DNA of 64,000 nucleotides, taken from NCBI GenBank assembly GCA_028673005.1, contig CM054116.1, positions 94,260,707 through 94,324,706 on the forward strand. Reading direction: 5' to 3'. Origin of the DNA: Tanypteryx hageni (lineage: Eukaryota > Arthropoda > Insecta > Odonata > Petaluridae). This document shows, piece after piece, positions 54,401-64,000 of this stretch. Positions within the stretch are counted from its first letter, which is position 1; each line of letters starts with the position of its first letter. Under the pieces are notes generated by a model. It searched no databases. It was not told where the DNA came from and saw nothing but the letters and a program-made list of their open reading frames with translations. The position numbers and the translations under genes were made by a program.

Positions 54401-57400
54401 ATTATTTCAAAATATGCACTTTTCTGGATTAATATATTACCTTTTAATAAATTTATAACATAAACAAGATATAAAATTTTAAAAAAGTTGAGCTAAATTT
54501 TCAATCCATTTCATTTTCCCAGGCTCATAAATTAATTTATAATCACTTTAATTAGGAAAATGATGATAAACATGTTTTTCATTATTATACACCATGAACA
54601 TGTTCAAACTCAAGGTAAATTCTAAACAATGTTAATGAAATTTATTATAAATTTTCTCTGGAATTCTCACTAACCCTTACCAATGAAGTCTGTGTATCTT
54701 GCATGCTTCACAAATACCTTGAATCGGTCCTTTTCCTTGTGCCTGCTAATTTCTCTTAGTTTAACTGTTTTTATTTAGATGAGTAACAATGCTACTTAAA
54801 TGCCTTTCTCTCAAGAACATGTTCATCCTCATTATCCATCATTATCTAATGGTGAAAACACACTCACCAGATGGATATGGCCCATACAACCATGTTTCTA
54901 CTCGATCAATGATGGCCTGGCTTATGATGGGCTCAAATTTCCTTGCAAAGTACAGCTGTCTATCTTCAGTCCCCTGAAGTAGATTTGAGATTAATTGGCT
55001 AATCATAAAACGGACACTTAAAAAGACTTCAAGGGATAAAACATTGTAAAAGTACTTAGATTTAAGAATGTATGGGAATAAATTTCCTATAATATAGCTA
55101 TATCAACTGTTACAATATCTAAATCTTTCATGATGACTTAATAACTCATATGAAATAATTACTGATATCATTAACATCTCTTTGTAAATAATATGGAATA
55201 TAACAATATAACTCAAGTCATTACAGACTTTGGCAAGTTATTCTGGAATGATTTCAGGAGAGTACCTCAAATTATGACAGGAATAATTTTTTGGGCAAGA
55301 TAAATATCTAGTTTTTATTACCTATTTCACATGTGATAAAAATCATGCTTGGCAATGGCATGAAGTTCATTTCTATAATATACCACAAAAATGTCACATT
55401 TTCTTTTCATTAGGCACTAATTTCAATGAGATGCTAATAAGGTCCTTCCCTCAACCAACTGCTATACTATTTGAACATTATTTCAATTTACATAACTTGA
55501 TGTACCTTATTTAAGACTAAAAAAATAACATATAAACTAATGTTAAGATGTGAGTAAGCATTTTAATGACTTATATTTAGGTTCCTAGGATTTAACTGAA
55601 GTTTTCATAACAAATTAAATATCTTGTTCTTAAATCAACTTGCCTGTAAACGTGCCCAATCATCCATTCTAAAGTCATTTGGAGAACAACCACACCAGTC
55701 AACAACATGACGATATTGACACCGACAGCCCAGTCTCCTCCTCCAGTTGGTAACATGGAGATTGTTATCCACGTAAGAGCCACAGTGTTTCGAGTTCCTC
55801 AGTGCAGTGTGAAAAAATGACTAGAAAAGGAAAAATGATTCAACTTAAACTTTAACACGCTTGAATTGCCACAATAGAATGGTTTATTTGAAATAAAACT
55901 GTTCACTTCCATGGGACCCTTACCTCTGCAGGAAGCAACGTATGACGGAACAGAGCCTTAAGACCACGGACAAGAGAATCACTCACGGGGGAATCTGGAT
56001 CATCGCCTCCAGATGCCACATATGCCACAAAGGGCCTGGCCAACGCCACCCAATCAGATCCTCCATCCACAGCAATTCCTTGAGGAAGCTGTCTTTCACC
56101 AGCTCTGGATTAACCAAGAAATAATGTTCATTGTGAAACTTTATATCACTTTTCTCAAAGTAATCAAGCCCAGAAATTATAATTCACTATAAAAATCATA
56201 ATTGGCTGCCAAAAAATATCTCTACTGGTTACATGAATTTGGAAATCATTAGAAAACAGCTGTTTCACATTCAAATTATCCAAGAATTAGAAATTGGTAC
56301 AACATACATTGCACAAATTTTCTAATATGCTACATATGCATCTGGTCTCACTACACTATTTCCTGACTGGTACAAAAATAACAAAACCATCGAAAATGTC
56401 TTTTTCATGTAAATGTTATTAATATATTATGTGAGTACCCAACTTGATAAATGTTGATTTATTTTGACTCTTAATGAATCATGAAAATATTTTGTCACAT
56501 TTTTAATATGAACTAAATACAGGAGAGCCTTGTTATTTCAAAGCTGAAGTGACCAAAAAATGAAATTTGAATTATTTGGGTTAGAATTATCCCAACTTTC
56601 AAAAATATATCAACCTTGCTTACTATCCACATTTCAGATTTGAAATGTATATTAAATATTTGCTATGCTATAATATATTGTCAAAAATATACTGACTTGC
56701 CCACAATTTGCTAGTCCATAATAAATAGCACATAAAAAACCATGGCATTGGTTGGGAAATGATTGTAACTTGAAATAAGACCATATTTCAAAATATCCTA
56801 CATCGAACTAATGAGGTTTTACAGTACATCAAATCTCATGTTATTATCGATTTAATACCAAATTAAGGGTCAAACTACAGGGGCATTTTTAAGATTTCAA
56901 ACTACTCAGTGCAAATTTCTTAGTACTTTATACTGATCATTTATAAAAATTCGAATTTTCATTTTGTAAATTTCTCAATTTTAAATAATGTTATTAATTT
57001 AATTTAAAAAAATATTTAATTATCAAATAGAGTTACTATCACAAAGGCAAGCATCTGAGTAAGAATCAACACACAGCTCGTCCCATCTGTGAATTACTTT
57101 GGGGCCCTAAATATGAGGTTGGTGTTTTCCACTGACCGCATCCATGTTAAAAACGTCCCTGGCATACCACCTAAGAAAGGTTTAGATGATTTACAGGAAA
57201 GAGATAGCTGTTTTATGCACTCAATGAGAAAGGATAATGAGAGTGTGTGATAGAAAGAAAAATGATTTATTTAATTCTGGGAAGCACAGTCTACTACAGG
57301 GGATGGCAACTTTTTCTATATGGCAGACCTCATTTGTAGTTCCTAATATTTATGTAGACTGAATCTTATGTTTCAGGCAGGCCAGATGAGTTTACATCAG

Positions 57401-58615
57401 ATTTTGCTTTGAGATTATGTGATACTGTATATATGTAAATCAAATCTAAACATCTTAAAAAGTTAAAAGACAAAGTTTTCATATAGTAGTAGTTTTCCCT
57501 ACCAAACAAAATTATCTGTATTAAAGTACATGAATTGCTTTTTCATTATACTTTCAAAGGCCAAACAAAACAATCTTTAGGGCTACATGTAACCTGAAGT
57601 AAGGATGCAAACCTCTGATGAAGTGTATAGTGAGAAAACTAATGAACTTCAAACTTTTACAGCCAATTCTAAAAGACTTACTTCTATTTATTTTGTAAAT
57701 TACATCTATGCGTATTTATAAAAGGCTAATATTAATTTCTGGACCAAGTCTACTCATTTATCATAGATTTTCTTTAAATTATCAACACATTAAGCAAGAA
57801 ATTTATTATGAAGTGAACCTTTTTAAGCTTGGGAGAGTAAATAAATTATGGAAAATCTTATTGCTGCTACAAGAGGGCAATATGTGTTACTTACCTCCAC
57901 ATATGTAGGTCACATTCGACAAATGTTTTATCAAGACCTTGTTTCTGCACAAAACGCTGTGCATCTCTGCCATGAGATTTTACAAAACTTCTTCCACGAT
58001 TCGCAGTCAGGAAGCTAACGAGTTGAGCATCAGTTCTGAAAATTGAAATTAAGCATGAGCCTCAATAAAATATCAAGAGAGTACCAAAACCAATATGACT
58101 ATGATTTGAGACATAATCTAGGTAACTTGGCAAGAGATTAAAATGAAATCTCCACCGTAGAAATATATTAAAATAATCAATAACAAAAGAACTGAATTAC
58201 ATCTTCGTGAAAGAGAAAATGTGCTCTTTAAGATTTTATTTATTTATTAAGTATTATAATTCCTTTAAAAAGAAGCTTACACTACCAGAAATAATTATTT
58301 ATAACATGATATACAAGCTTTCATAGAAAAGAAGAAAAAAATAACTTACTTGACTGGGAAGTCAGATTCACTCAAGTTGACAACATAGTCCCAAGGCCAT
58401 GGAGAAATCAGTAGCTGCCTCATGGATTCCAGCAACGTACGGAGGAGTGACGCACCTCCCCAAATTGTCGAGAAACGCTTACGAGAAATGCGTACGTTGC
58501 TGAATGGATTGGGGCTGCCAGAGGATCTGCTAATATTGGTTACATTTCCCCAAGGCTGTTGTAAAAGAGTCATGCGCTCCAGAGGAAGCAGCTCTCGGAA
58601 AAGATAGTCCTGTCT
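42263..58615 (-). CDS. oxt: peptide O-xylosyltransferase, C-terminal part, eleven exons
   Basis: This enzyme (GT14 family) transfers xylose from UDP-xylose to serines of proteoglycan core proteins, the first step of glycosaminoglycan linkage synthesis in the Golgi. Exons in coding order (minus strand): 58615-58350, 58035-57895, 56104-55924, 55820-55644, 54973-54868, 52639-52407, 51596-51447, 48803-48489, 46979-46819, 43080-42895, 42451-42263; 2105 coding bases, about 702 codons, all phases consistent. Diagnostic matches to animal XYLTs: [108 protein letters not shown], and [12 protein letters not shown] near the C-terminus. The GT14 core is followed by the Xylo_C domain. The N-terminal anchor and start lie beyond the right edge. 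Exon 4 ends in a GC donor. The last exon ends at a strong donor (AG/GTGGGT), so a tiny terminal coding exon is missing from the model. Confidence 0.95.
42895..43080 (-). CDS. oxt: oxt exon j
   Basis: [20 protein letters not shown] then HGWIDSLMS; acceptor TTCTTCAG, donor GTACGT, phase 2. The LHNGP block is conserved in animal XYLTs. Confidence 0.93.
43984..46710. mobile_element. pogo/Tigger-like element, 2.7 kb, hosting a second element
   Basis: The left end CAGTACAGCCTCCTAAATC and right end GATTTATGAGGTTTTAGTG are imperfect inverted copies flanked by TA (43982-43983, 46711-46712). GCCAGATTTTTGAA recurs just inside both ends. More than half the length is the nested element. No transposase recognised. 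Confidence 0.75.
44064..45651. mobile_element. nested pogo/Tigger-like element, 1.59 kb
   Basis: The left end TAGTTGATCCTCATATAATG and right end GTTATATAAGAGTCAACTG match as imperfect inverted repeats, TA outside both (44062-44063, 45652-45653). AAAATGCA repeats occur near each end. No intact ORF. Confidence 0.75.
46819..46979 (-). CDS. oxt: oxt exon i
   Basis: [20 protein letters not shown] then [13 protein letters not shown]; conserved Xylo_C block; donor GTAAGC, phase 2. Confidence 0.94.
47386..47879. mobile_element. pogo/Tigger-like MITE, 494 bp, in oxt intron h
   Basis: CAGTAGAAACCCGTTTATCC and the inverted AATAAATGGGTTTCTACTG, TA on both sides (47384-47385, 47880-47881). TCCGGA motifs recur at both ends. 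No transposase. Confidence 0.92.
48489..48803 (-). CDS. oxt: oxt exon h, with serine-rich insertion
   Basis: Starts [17 protein letters not shown]. The SEFD segment takes the place of the DWD motif of human XYLT1. [12 protein letters not shown] follows. The exon ends in a Ser/Pro-rich run of about 28 residues ([17 protein letters not shown] and onward) and SLAGM; donor GTGAGT, phase 0. Confidence 0.93.
50186..50666. repeat. large foldback (palindrome) with TTAA at both ends, in oxt intron g
   Basis: The outer arms TTAATATACAGTTGG and the inverted counterpart AACTGTACATTAA start a pairing of about 200 bp per side, converging on GTTGTTATAATAACAAC at 50377-50393. The right arm carries roughly 65-70 extra bases (about 50445-50520). 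The AAAGG/TTAA just outside the left edge matches the end of the 51794-52033 MITE family. Confidence 0.85.
51447..51596 (-). CDS. oxt: oxt exon g
   Basis: [20 protein letters not shown] then [11 protein letters not shown]; 50 codons, phase 0 to 0; donor AAA/GTATGT. Confidence 0.93.
51794..52033. mobile_element. piggyBac-like MITE, 240 bp, in oxt intron f
   Basis: TCTTTAAACGCCGG at the left and AGTGTTTAAAGG at the right, TTAA on both sides (51790-51793, 52034-52037). The phrase GCCCATACGGGCA near the right end recurs in related form at about 50160. Confidence 0.7.
52407..52639 (-). CDS. oxt: oxt exon f
   Basis: [20 protein letters not shown], then [13 protein letters not shown] and [13 protein letters not shown]; the start of the Xylo_C domain. 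Acceptor CTCACAG; donor CAG/GTTTGC, phase 0. Confidence 0.93.
52686..52767. mobile_element. short piggyBac-like MITE, 82 bp, in oxt intron e
   Basis: CCTTTATCGCATGGG and the inverted CATGGCCGATAAAGG lie between TTAA (52682-52685) and CTAA. It is the second copy of the family at 16901-16984. Confidence 0.75.
53130..53300. mobile_element. solitary Tigger-like end, low confidence
   Basis: TACACCCAGTCCCCGACTAAA (53149 onward) has the form of a TA-flanked Tigger terminal repeat, but I could not find its partner. Confidence 0.35.
53412..53602. repeat. long inverted repeat, arms about 85-90 bp, in oxt intron e
   Basis: The left arm contains TTTATTCATGAGAACCAACT and the right arm AGTTGGTTCTCATGAATAAA. 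Pairing continues outward through AAAATCACT/AGTGATT and inward through ACCGGT and ACTATG. The centre reads ATCACCTGATGAAG. Confidence 0.85.
53728..53820. mobile_element. solitary hAT MITE left end
   Basis: CAGTGCTTCCCAAACTATGG followed by GGTCC-containing inverted repeats looks like a hAT MITE start. No matching right end or target duplication was found within the intron. Confidence 0.4.
54868..54973 (-). CDS. oxt: oxt exon e
   Basis: [20 protein letters not shown] then WLYGPYPS; 35 codons plus one base; acceptor CTTCAG, donor GTGAGT. Confidence 0.92.
55644..55820 (-). CDS. oxt: oxt exon d, ends at a GC donor
   Basis: [45 protein letters not shown]; the Cys-rich block is fully conserved. 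The exon must end at CAG/GCAAGT (55644/55643), because the next exon continues in phase 0 and no GT donor fits nearby. Confidence 0.93.
55924..56104 (-). CDS. oxt: oxt exon c
   Basis: [20 protein letters not shown] then FRHTLLPAE. The conserved GGSDW block is intact; donor GTAAGG, phase 0. Confidence 0.95.
56520..56824. mobile_element. old TA-flanked MITE, 305 bp, in oxt intron b
   Basis: The left end CAGGAGAGCCTTGTTATTTC and the inverted right end (CTGTAAAACCTCATTAGTTC on the other strand) match loosely; TA on each side. The Tigger-like style of the ends suggests a decayed nonautonomous copy. Confidence 0.5.
57895..58035 (-). CDS. oxt: oxt exon b
   Basis: [14 protein letters not shown], then [20 protein letters not shown] and ECDLHMW; donor GTAAGT, phase 2. 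Confidence 0.95.
58350..58615 (-). CDS. oxt: oxt exon a
   Basis: Phase 0 after acceptor TTTCCAG; starts [14 protein letters not shown], contains the GT14 signature [16 protein letters not shown] and ends SESDFPVK with two bases of a split codon; donor GTAAGT. About 20 residues of loop ([12 protein letters not shown] region) precede the conserved part. The upstream exon (VDKR-like region in other XYLTs) was not found to the right. Confidence 0.95.
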
Positions 58616-61538
58616 CTGGAAATCAAGACAACATGAACTTCAATTCTGGTTTTAGTTTTAATGAAATTTACAGTTATAAATCCATATTTAAGTTTAGTTT
58701 TTGGAAATCAGCTCTTTTCAAACCACTTCTACAATATATTGATTGATATCTAGTGATAAATAATACTTTAAAATGAAATACCAAAACTTAGCATGAATTA
58801 AATTTTTGATGAGATAAGCAGATCCTTTAGTATGCACAATATGAATGACTATGGATCATAAAGTAAGTCAGTCCAGGTTTTTCTATTTTTACATAAAGCA
58901 ATGTTAAATCAAACTTCATAAATAGACTAAGGTTATGAGAATAATCTATGTATTAAACAAATAAATAATAAAATATAACAAGCATCATTCCAAGTAAAAA
59001 ATAACAGAAATTAATACCATTAAATAACGTCAAATTTTTATGGTTATGTGGAGTTTATCCATTAAGAGAAAAACAAGACTTTAACAGTTTTAATTCATTA
59101 ATATAACAGCAATTGTTCAGATTACCTTTTAATATAATCAAATGTAACATTTATCAATTACATTATTATTATAGAATATGGAAACCTAATGTACCTATGC
59201 AGTAACAGGTTTACTAGTACTTCATAACATAAAATCTTTAAGTACATCTATGCCTCCCTTAACCCATATCGGCTGTACACATGTATCCCGGTAAATGAAT
59301 TTTTTGTTGGCCACACAGAACATATACATCCCAGAAGGATTCTAATCAATTCCGAGCAAATTAGCTTTGCTTCCATATCAAAACTTCATACGATACTTTT
59401 TCAACATATTTTAGAAAGCCTGCAAATTGATAGTTTGTTGACAAACCACATCTAGTGTTTATATTGTGTCAGTAAAATAATTCCTAACCAGGCCTAGGTC
59501 ACCGAATGCATGCACAAACAGTCTCAAGAGTTTCGGGATTAGAGTCCTTCTGCGGTAAACATGTTATTTTAATTTGCAAATAAAAAAGTCTTTGAAAAAT
59601 AACAATTCCACTTAGTTCTGAGTTGTGAGACCAGTGGTAAGCATCGTTCTTTCTTAGACTTCTGCTTCAGGAGTTTTTAAATAAGTTTTCTTTTTTAAAT
59701 AGGTTTTTAGATATGTTTTCAAACCTAAGGAATTTCATTGGATTGTACAATGTTGTTCCTATCTAATATTTTTTATTTGAATGCTTTATCATTTATAGTT
59801 CTTGAGAAATGCAAGTTATATTAACCCCTTAACTGGGCTAAGCGACTATAGTCCGGGCTTGTAGTCATCTATGTGGTGGGGAATGAGACTATAGTCGTGC
59901 CTTTGAAAAATGATTTCTCCCTAAGTGAGGTGACTATAGTCGCAGTTCCATTGGTACTATATCCTAGCTCCTTCTGCCATCTGCTGTATTTTTTTTTAAC
60001 TTGGTGGTTCCGCTCTGAAACTGCACAGATGCTTTCCATTGTATCCAGCTCAAGACATTGATGCTACATTCTACTGCTAATCTACGTCAAAAATATTTTT
60101 GGTTCTTCAATTTCTACATTTCATGATAGCACCACTAGTTACAAAAAAAGGAACTACATAATACCAATTTGGCAAAATGTAGTCATACGAACAAAAGAGA
60201 ACAATGAGTTTTTACTAGAAAGTTTACAGAGAGCCATGAACACTTCTGTGAATGCAAGTTCATGAGTTGACATTGCTAGAAAAGAAATGCAACAAACAAA
60301 TTATTTCTGTATAATTAATGAAAATCTACCATAATAAAGGTAAATAAAACATTTATTTAGTTGTTTTTATTGAACTGCAAGTTTCATAAAGCCCAAAGAA
60401 GAATAACCACTCAGCCGAGCCACAGCTGATACAAACAAAAATAAAATCAGGAGACGTTAAACTCAAGTTATCCCAATAGCACAGAATAATTTCAAATTTA
60501 TAAATGGGGCACTCAGCAGACCTTCATTTCTAAACCACTCACAAAGCTTGTAAGGTTTCTATTAAAGGGAGTTAAGAGGATTTTAATGATTGTTGAGGGA
60601 ACTTAGAGAAGGGGTCCAATGCCACCACGAGGCATTTACACCCGCTTCATGGGCTAAGGGCATCAACCCCTCCCCCCGCTCAAGGTAAGATGCCTTGATT
60701 TTGTCTCACAATTTTCAGTAAAGTCGTTGGAAATGAGAAGTACTTGTGTAATTATTTACAGACCAACAATTCATTTACTTAAGTTACTCGCGAACTGTTT
60801 TTATTTATTTTACTTTTTAAACAAAAATTTTCCAATATGGCCAAAATAACCGCTCGTGAATTATATAACAAAATACTGCATGATATCTTAAGGATTAAAG
60901 TCTGATGCGAACAATCAAACCATATGAGACATTAATGCAGCCTGCCAAGGTACTCAGAAATACTAATGCAGTCCGCCATCGGAAAAGGTTGCACACCACT
61001 GCCCTAAGATTGCAAGAGCAATCCTCAACACTTTATCAACTCCATCATCAACCACATTGCCAATAGTAAATACTCTCTTCCCTCTTTTTGTGAAGTGTCT
61101 GCAGGTGTAGCGTCTCAAAACATTTTTAAATTATAGAGAGATACCACAATCAAAAACAGTTTTCCACTCAAATAAGGCAAACCGCCGCAATTGAAGAAGC
61201 ACTATGAAACAGCTATGCATGCGAGTCATCTACACAATATTTTTTCTGTGCGCTATTTCAGAGCCAAGTCAGAAGGATGTTAACTCAAATCATCGACGAT
61301 GTTAATTCGAACATGGGTAGTAATTTTTGAACGATGCTAACGTGAATCAACATTAATCGAAGCAACGTTAAACCGAGGACACACTTTAATGGTAAAAATT
61401 AATACTGTAAGTACTGTAATAATACTGTATACTTTATTTATTATGATGTGTGTCATGGTAAAGTTTTTGTGTTAAGCCACATCTAACCTTACATCAAGAA
61501 AGAAAAAAAGATGAACTACAACACAATTGATTGGTATT
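58616..61538. other. oxt upstream intron or flank, no exon recognised
   Basis: No match to the XYLT segment that should precede exon a was found on the minus strand. The GACTATAGTC cluster lies here. A solitary hAT-like right end (AAAAGGTTGCACACCACTG) ends near 61003. Confidence 0.45.
59844..59941. repeat. palindrome GACTATAGTC, three spaced copies
   Basis: Perfect 10-bp palindromes at 59844-59853, 59887-59896 and 59932-59941, about 44 bp apart. The area starts just after TTAACCCCTTAA (59821). Confidence 0.85.
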
Positions 61539-61540
61539 TA

Positions 61541-62556
61541 CTGACGCTCCCCAACTTACAGATGTTCAACTTAACGGATTTAATTCCCATGAATTAAAAA
61601 AATGTTGAGACTCGGAAATATTCCATAAGTGTATAACGTAAGCGAGTGGTGTTTGGGAACTACTTAGCATCATGTTCAGAAGAAAGCATTAAGCAGGGCA
61701 GTTCAGATCGGATCAGGCATATGTCCACCCATTAATCGGATTGGAACAGAACACATCAGACTGTTCAGGATTTTAGTCATCGTAGATAGTGAGGAGGTTA
61801 TAGCTCTGAGTTTGGCATGATATGAATTATAAAAAAGTTTCCCTAGATTTTGAGTGCATGAGATTTGTTCCAAAAGGAACCAGTATGGAGATTTTCATCA
61901 TCTTTTTCCTGATCTGTTGAGAGATGATCAGAAATCCTTCAAGTATTTTCAAATGTCTTGCGAAAAGTTTTTTGAGCTTATAGACATTTTACGTAATGTT
62001 TATCCCTTGTATCATATATATTGTAATAACTGCATACTATCTTTATCAATGGTCCTTCATTCATTTTGAGAAAACAAACGTTCAACATTCAACCACTTCT
62101 ATGTAAGCAGAGCATCTACTGACAAAAACGTGAAGCAATCCTAACTTTGTAATCACTTGGATATTTCTGCATTACATTCTGTAAAATTTAAGAGCTTATA
62201 TCTTGCTTCTACACATAGTCCATGGGATGGTCACTAGATGAAAGCACCTGGTGGCATTGCTACAGAATTTTTTCTAACTAAAATAACCGATTCCTTCATA
62301 TTTATGTCTGAAAACTCAACAATTAAGGGGTCAATGTTCAATAATTTTCCATTATTTATTAGTTTTCTTATCAATATGTTTTTATACAAAAGTTTTACAG
62401 TAATTTCTTGGCATAGAAAAGGATAAGATATGACGGAAAATATTTCTGTAACTTTCAATACCCATACACTAGCTTGTACTATACATAAGAAGAAGTATTT
62501 CTGACTTACGAATGGATTTCAGGAATATAACCCATTCATAAGTCGGGGAGCACCAG
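61541..62556. mobile_element. TA-flanked element, 1.0 kb
   Basis: The left end CTGACGCTCCCCAACTTA pairs with the inverted right end TAAGTCGGGGAGCACCAG, TA on both sides (61539-61540, 62557-62558). It encloses a Harbinger-like transposase scrap, which may be a second insertion. Confidence 0.7.
61854..62069 (+). pseudogene. Harbinger-like transposase N-terminal fragment
   Basis: YGDFHHLFPDLLRDDQKSFK followed by YFQMSCEKFFELIDIL matches the N-terminal pattern of PIF/Harbinger nucleases (FHNL..ELR.DD..F..YFRMS...FDELL). The catalytic DDE part is not present. Confidence 0.7.
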
Positions 62557-62558
62557 TA

Positions 62559-64000
62559 CAATAAATGTTCAGTATTTAGTATTTTTATGATATTCCACAT
62601 AGTTTTAAGCTGCTTTATTTGAGGTTTTGATTATTAATTTTTGATGATAGTTATTGTACTGAATTCATAGTTACAGTGTGAACCTTAGGTATAACGATTA
62701 TTATTATTATTTGGCATCCCTTAAGTCCCATGGGTGCTGAATAAACAACAGTTTACTGTAGATAGCGAAACCTCTCCAAATGACTCCTCTCTTACTGTTT
62801 GTTTTTCAATGGAATCATAGACAGATTCCACTGATTTTTAAATTAATTTAATATTTTTGAGATCATATATCAAAACATTTTCTGAGCATCTTACTTCATG
62901 GGGCCCATAAAGTGCAATCCTCTTAAATCTGCCACTGGGAGGGGGAATGCACAAGCCACCCCTCCAGTAGGGAATCAGTTTGTTAGTTTAACATGTGTAC
63001 TTTTTCAAAAGGTTTCGTTGCACTGTTTCAGGCCATGATTAACAAAGAAACAATTCCAAGCCATTGTAATTAGCAATCACTTTCTTCTATAGACATGTTC
63101 TTATACAGTGGCAGCCTTAGACTCTTCTTACTGGCACAATCCCAATTTCGATTAAATTTAGCATTAAAGATCATCGAAATGCTATTTAAAATATTTATGT
63201 AAAATTTTTGAAAAATATTATGGAGTCTGTTCCCAAAATGTGCTGAAAGTATGCTTTGTTTGCTTCACTTACTTATTAGAAACAATCTAAATAATAAATC
63301 TTTCCTTTTTCATGGACATGGATTGGTGCATATCACCCCCTAATCAGAGAGCTTAGTTTAGCCTATGCATAGGGTTGAGTCATTGGTTAAGACCATGTTT
63401 ACTGAATATAATATGAAGGAGCAGTCTATAATCTATGCTAGGGGTTTTCTTTCTGAAGTCACAAAACCCTTCTACTTAAAATAATATTTCTTGGAACCCT
63501 AAACAACGGGGCAACACATACTGGACCATGCTCTATCATTCTATCATGGAAGCCCATCAAGCTTTCGCAGAACCTGTCCTCCTCGACCCACATTGTCATC
63601 TCATAGCAACATCTCACTTGCATTTAATAAGTTTAAATTACCATTACGTTATTATTTTTCTTAATATATGTAGAATTTCTAAATGATCTTCATTTATTCT
63701 ATACCTTCAGGGATGAAGAACATAAGCCCTCTAATTTCATTTATTTCTTAAGGGGAAAATTCTCTGGCCTAATGTATTTTCGCTTAACATCATATTTTTC
63801 AGGAATGCATCAACAAAGTTAAGCAAAGGGCACCTATATTTGCTTTTTTAAGCCCGGAAGAGATTTATTAAATCCCACCCAGACGGCAGAATGAGGTTTT
63901 TAAATTTCCACGATTGTGTTGCAAAAACATTTTTTTTAATTTAAAAAATTATAATTTGAGAAGTTTTCTCTCGATTATTCCGAGTTTTGTTTGTGGATTT
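62559..64000. other. AT-rich stretch, nothing recognised
   Basis: No exon of the xylosyltransferase, no other gene and no transposon end were recognised up to the window edge. Confidence 0.45.

Noticed and set aside
55592..55783. 63-codon minus-strand ORF overlapping oxt exon d
   Set aside because: It is a shadow frame; the XYLT-matching frame over the same bases is the real one.
57306..57420. possible hAT MITE left end (CAGGGGATGGCAACTTTTT)
   Set aside because: No partner end and no 8-bp duplication found; the similar right end near 61003 has different flanks.

Overview
The window looks like nuclear DNA of an insect. It is AT-rich, its genes are split by GT-AG introns (one apparent GC-AG), two genes belong to the ZAD C2H2 zinc-finger class that is expanded in insects, and most of the rest is transposon debris. 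Species cannot be told from the sequence. I see no operons, phage, plasmid or CRISPR features.

Three protein-coding genes are supported. (1) A compact four-exon ZAD zinc-finger gene, + strand, 16187-18149 (391 aa). (2) A paralogue just downstream in tandem, + strand, 19375-33519 (five exons, 492 aa), whose two large introns are swollen by transposons. (3) The C-terminal two thirds of a peptide O-xylosyltransferase gene (oxt/XYLT), - strand, eleven exons between 58615 and 42263. Its 5' exons lie beyond the right edge and its last few codons are unresolved. Every intron phase I could check is consistent across all three models. Gene 2 and gene 3 converge on a transposon-rich stretch at about 33.5-42.2 kb.

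Region by region: 1-0.6 kb, a decayed tRNA and a 62-bp duplication. 1.6-3.9 kb, a pogo/Tigger-type element with a broken transposase. 4.3-5.9 kb, an unusually CpG-rich block. 8.3-11.5 kb, three hAT-type elements, one with a decayed transposase. 11.8-12.1 kb, a tRNA-derived SINE. 12.5-15.2 kb, a large hAT-like element with a smaller one nested in it. 16.2-33.5 kb, the zinc-finger pair; intron 2 of the second gene holds a hAT element split by a nearly intact Tigger, and intron 3 holds a LINE fragment and a Tigger deletion derivative. 34.2-42.2 kb, hAT MITEs, a Tc1/mariner-like element with another element nested inside, a decayed piggyBac, and a pogo-like element. 42.3-58.6 kb, the xylosyltransferase gene with TIR elements or inverted repeats in most of its longer introns. 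58.6-64 kb, no exon found, with a TA-flanked element and a Harbinger-like transposase scrap.

The genes form no pathway together. The zinc-finger pair are presumed nuclear transcription regulators. The xylosyltransferase should act in the Golgi, starting glycosaminoglycan chains on proteoglycans. The best material for a second look is the diverging tandem ZAD pair, the GC-AG intron and serine-rich insertion of the xylosyltransferase, the intact Tigger copy, C-terminal PCNA-box-like motifs in two different pogo-type transposases, and a roughly 480-bp foldback bounded by TTAA.
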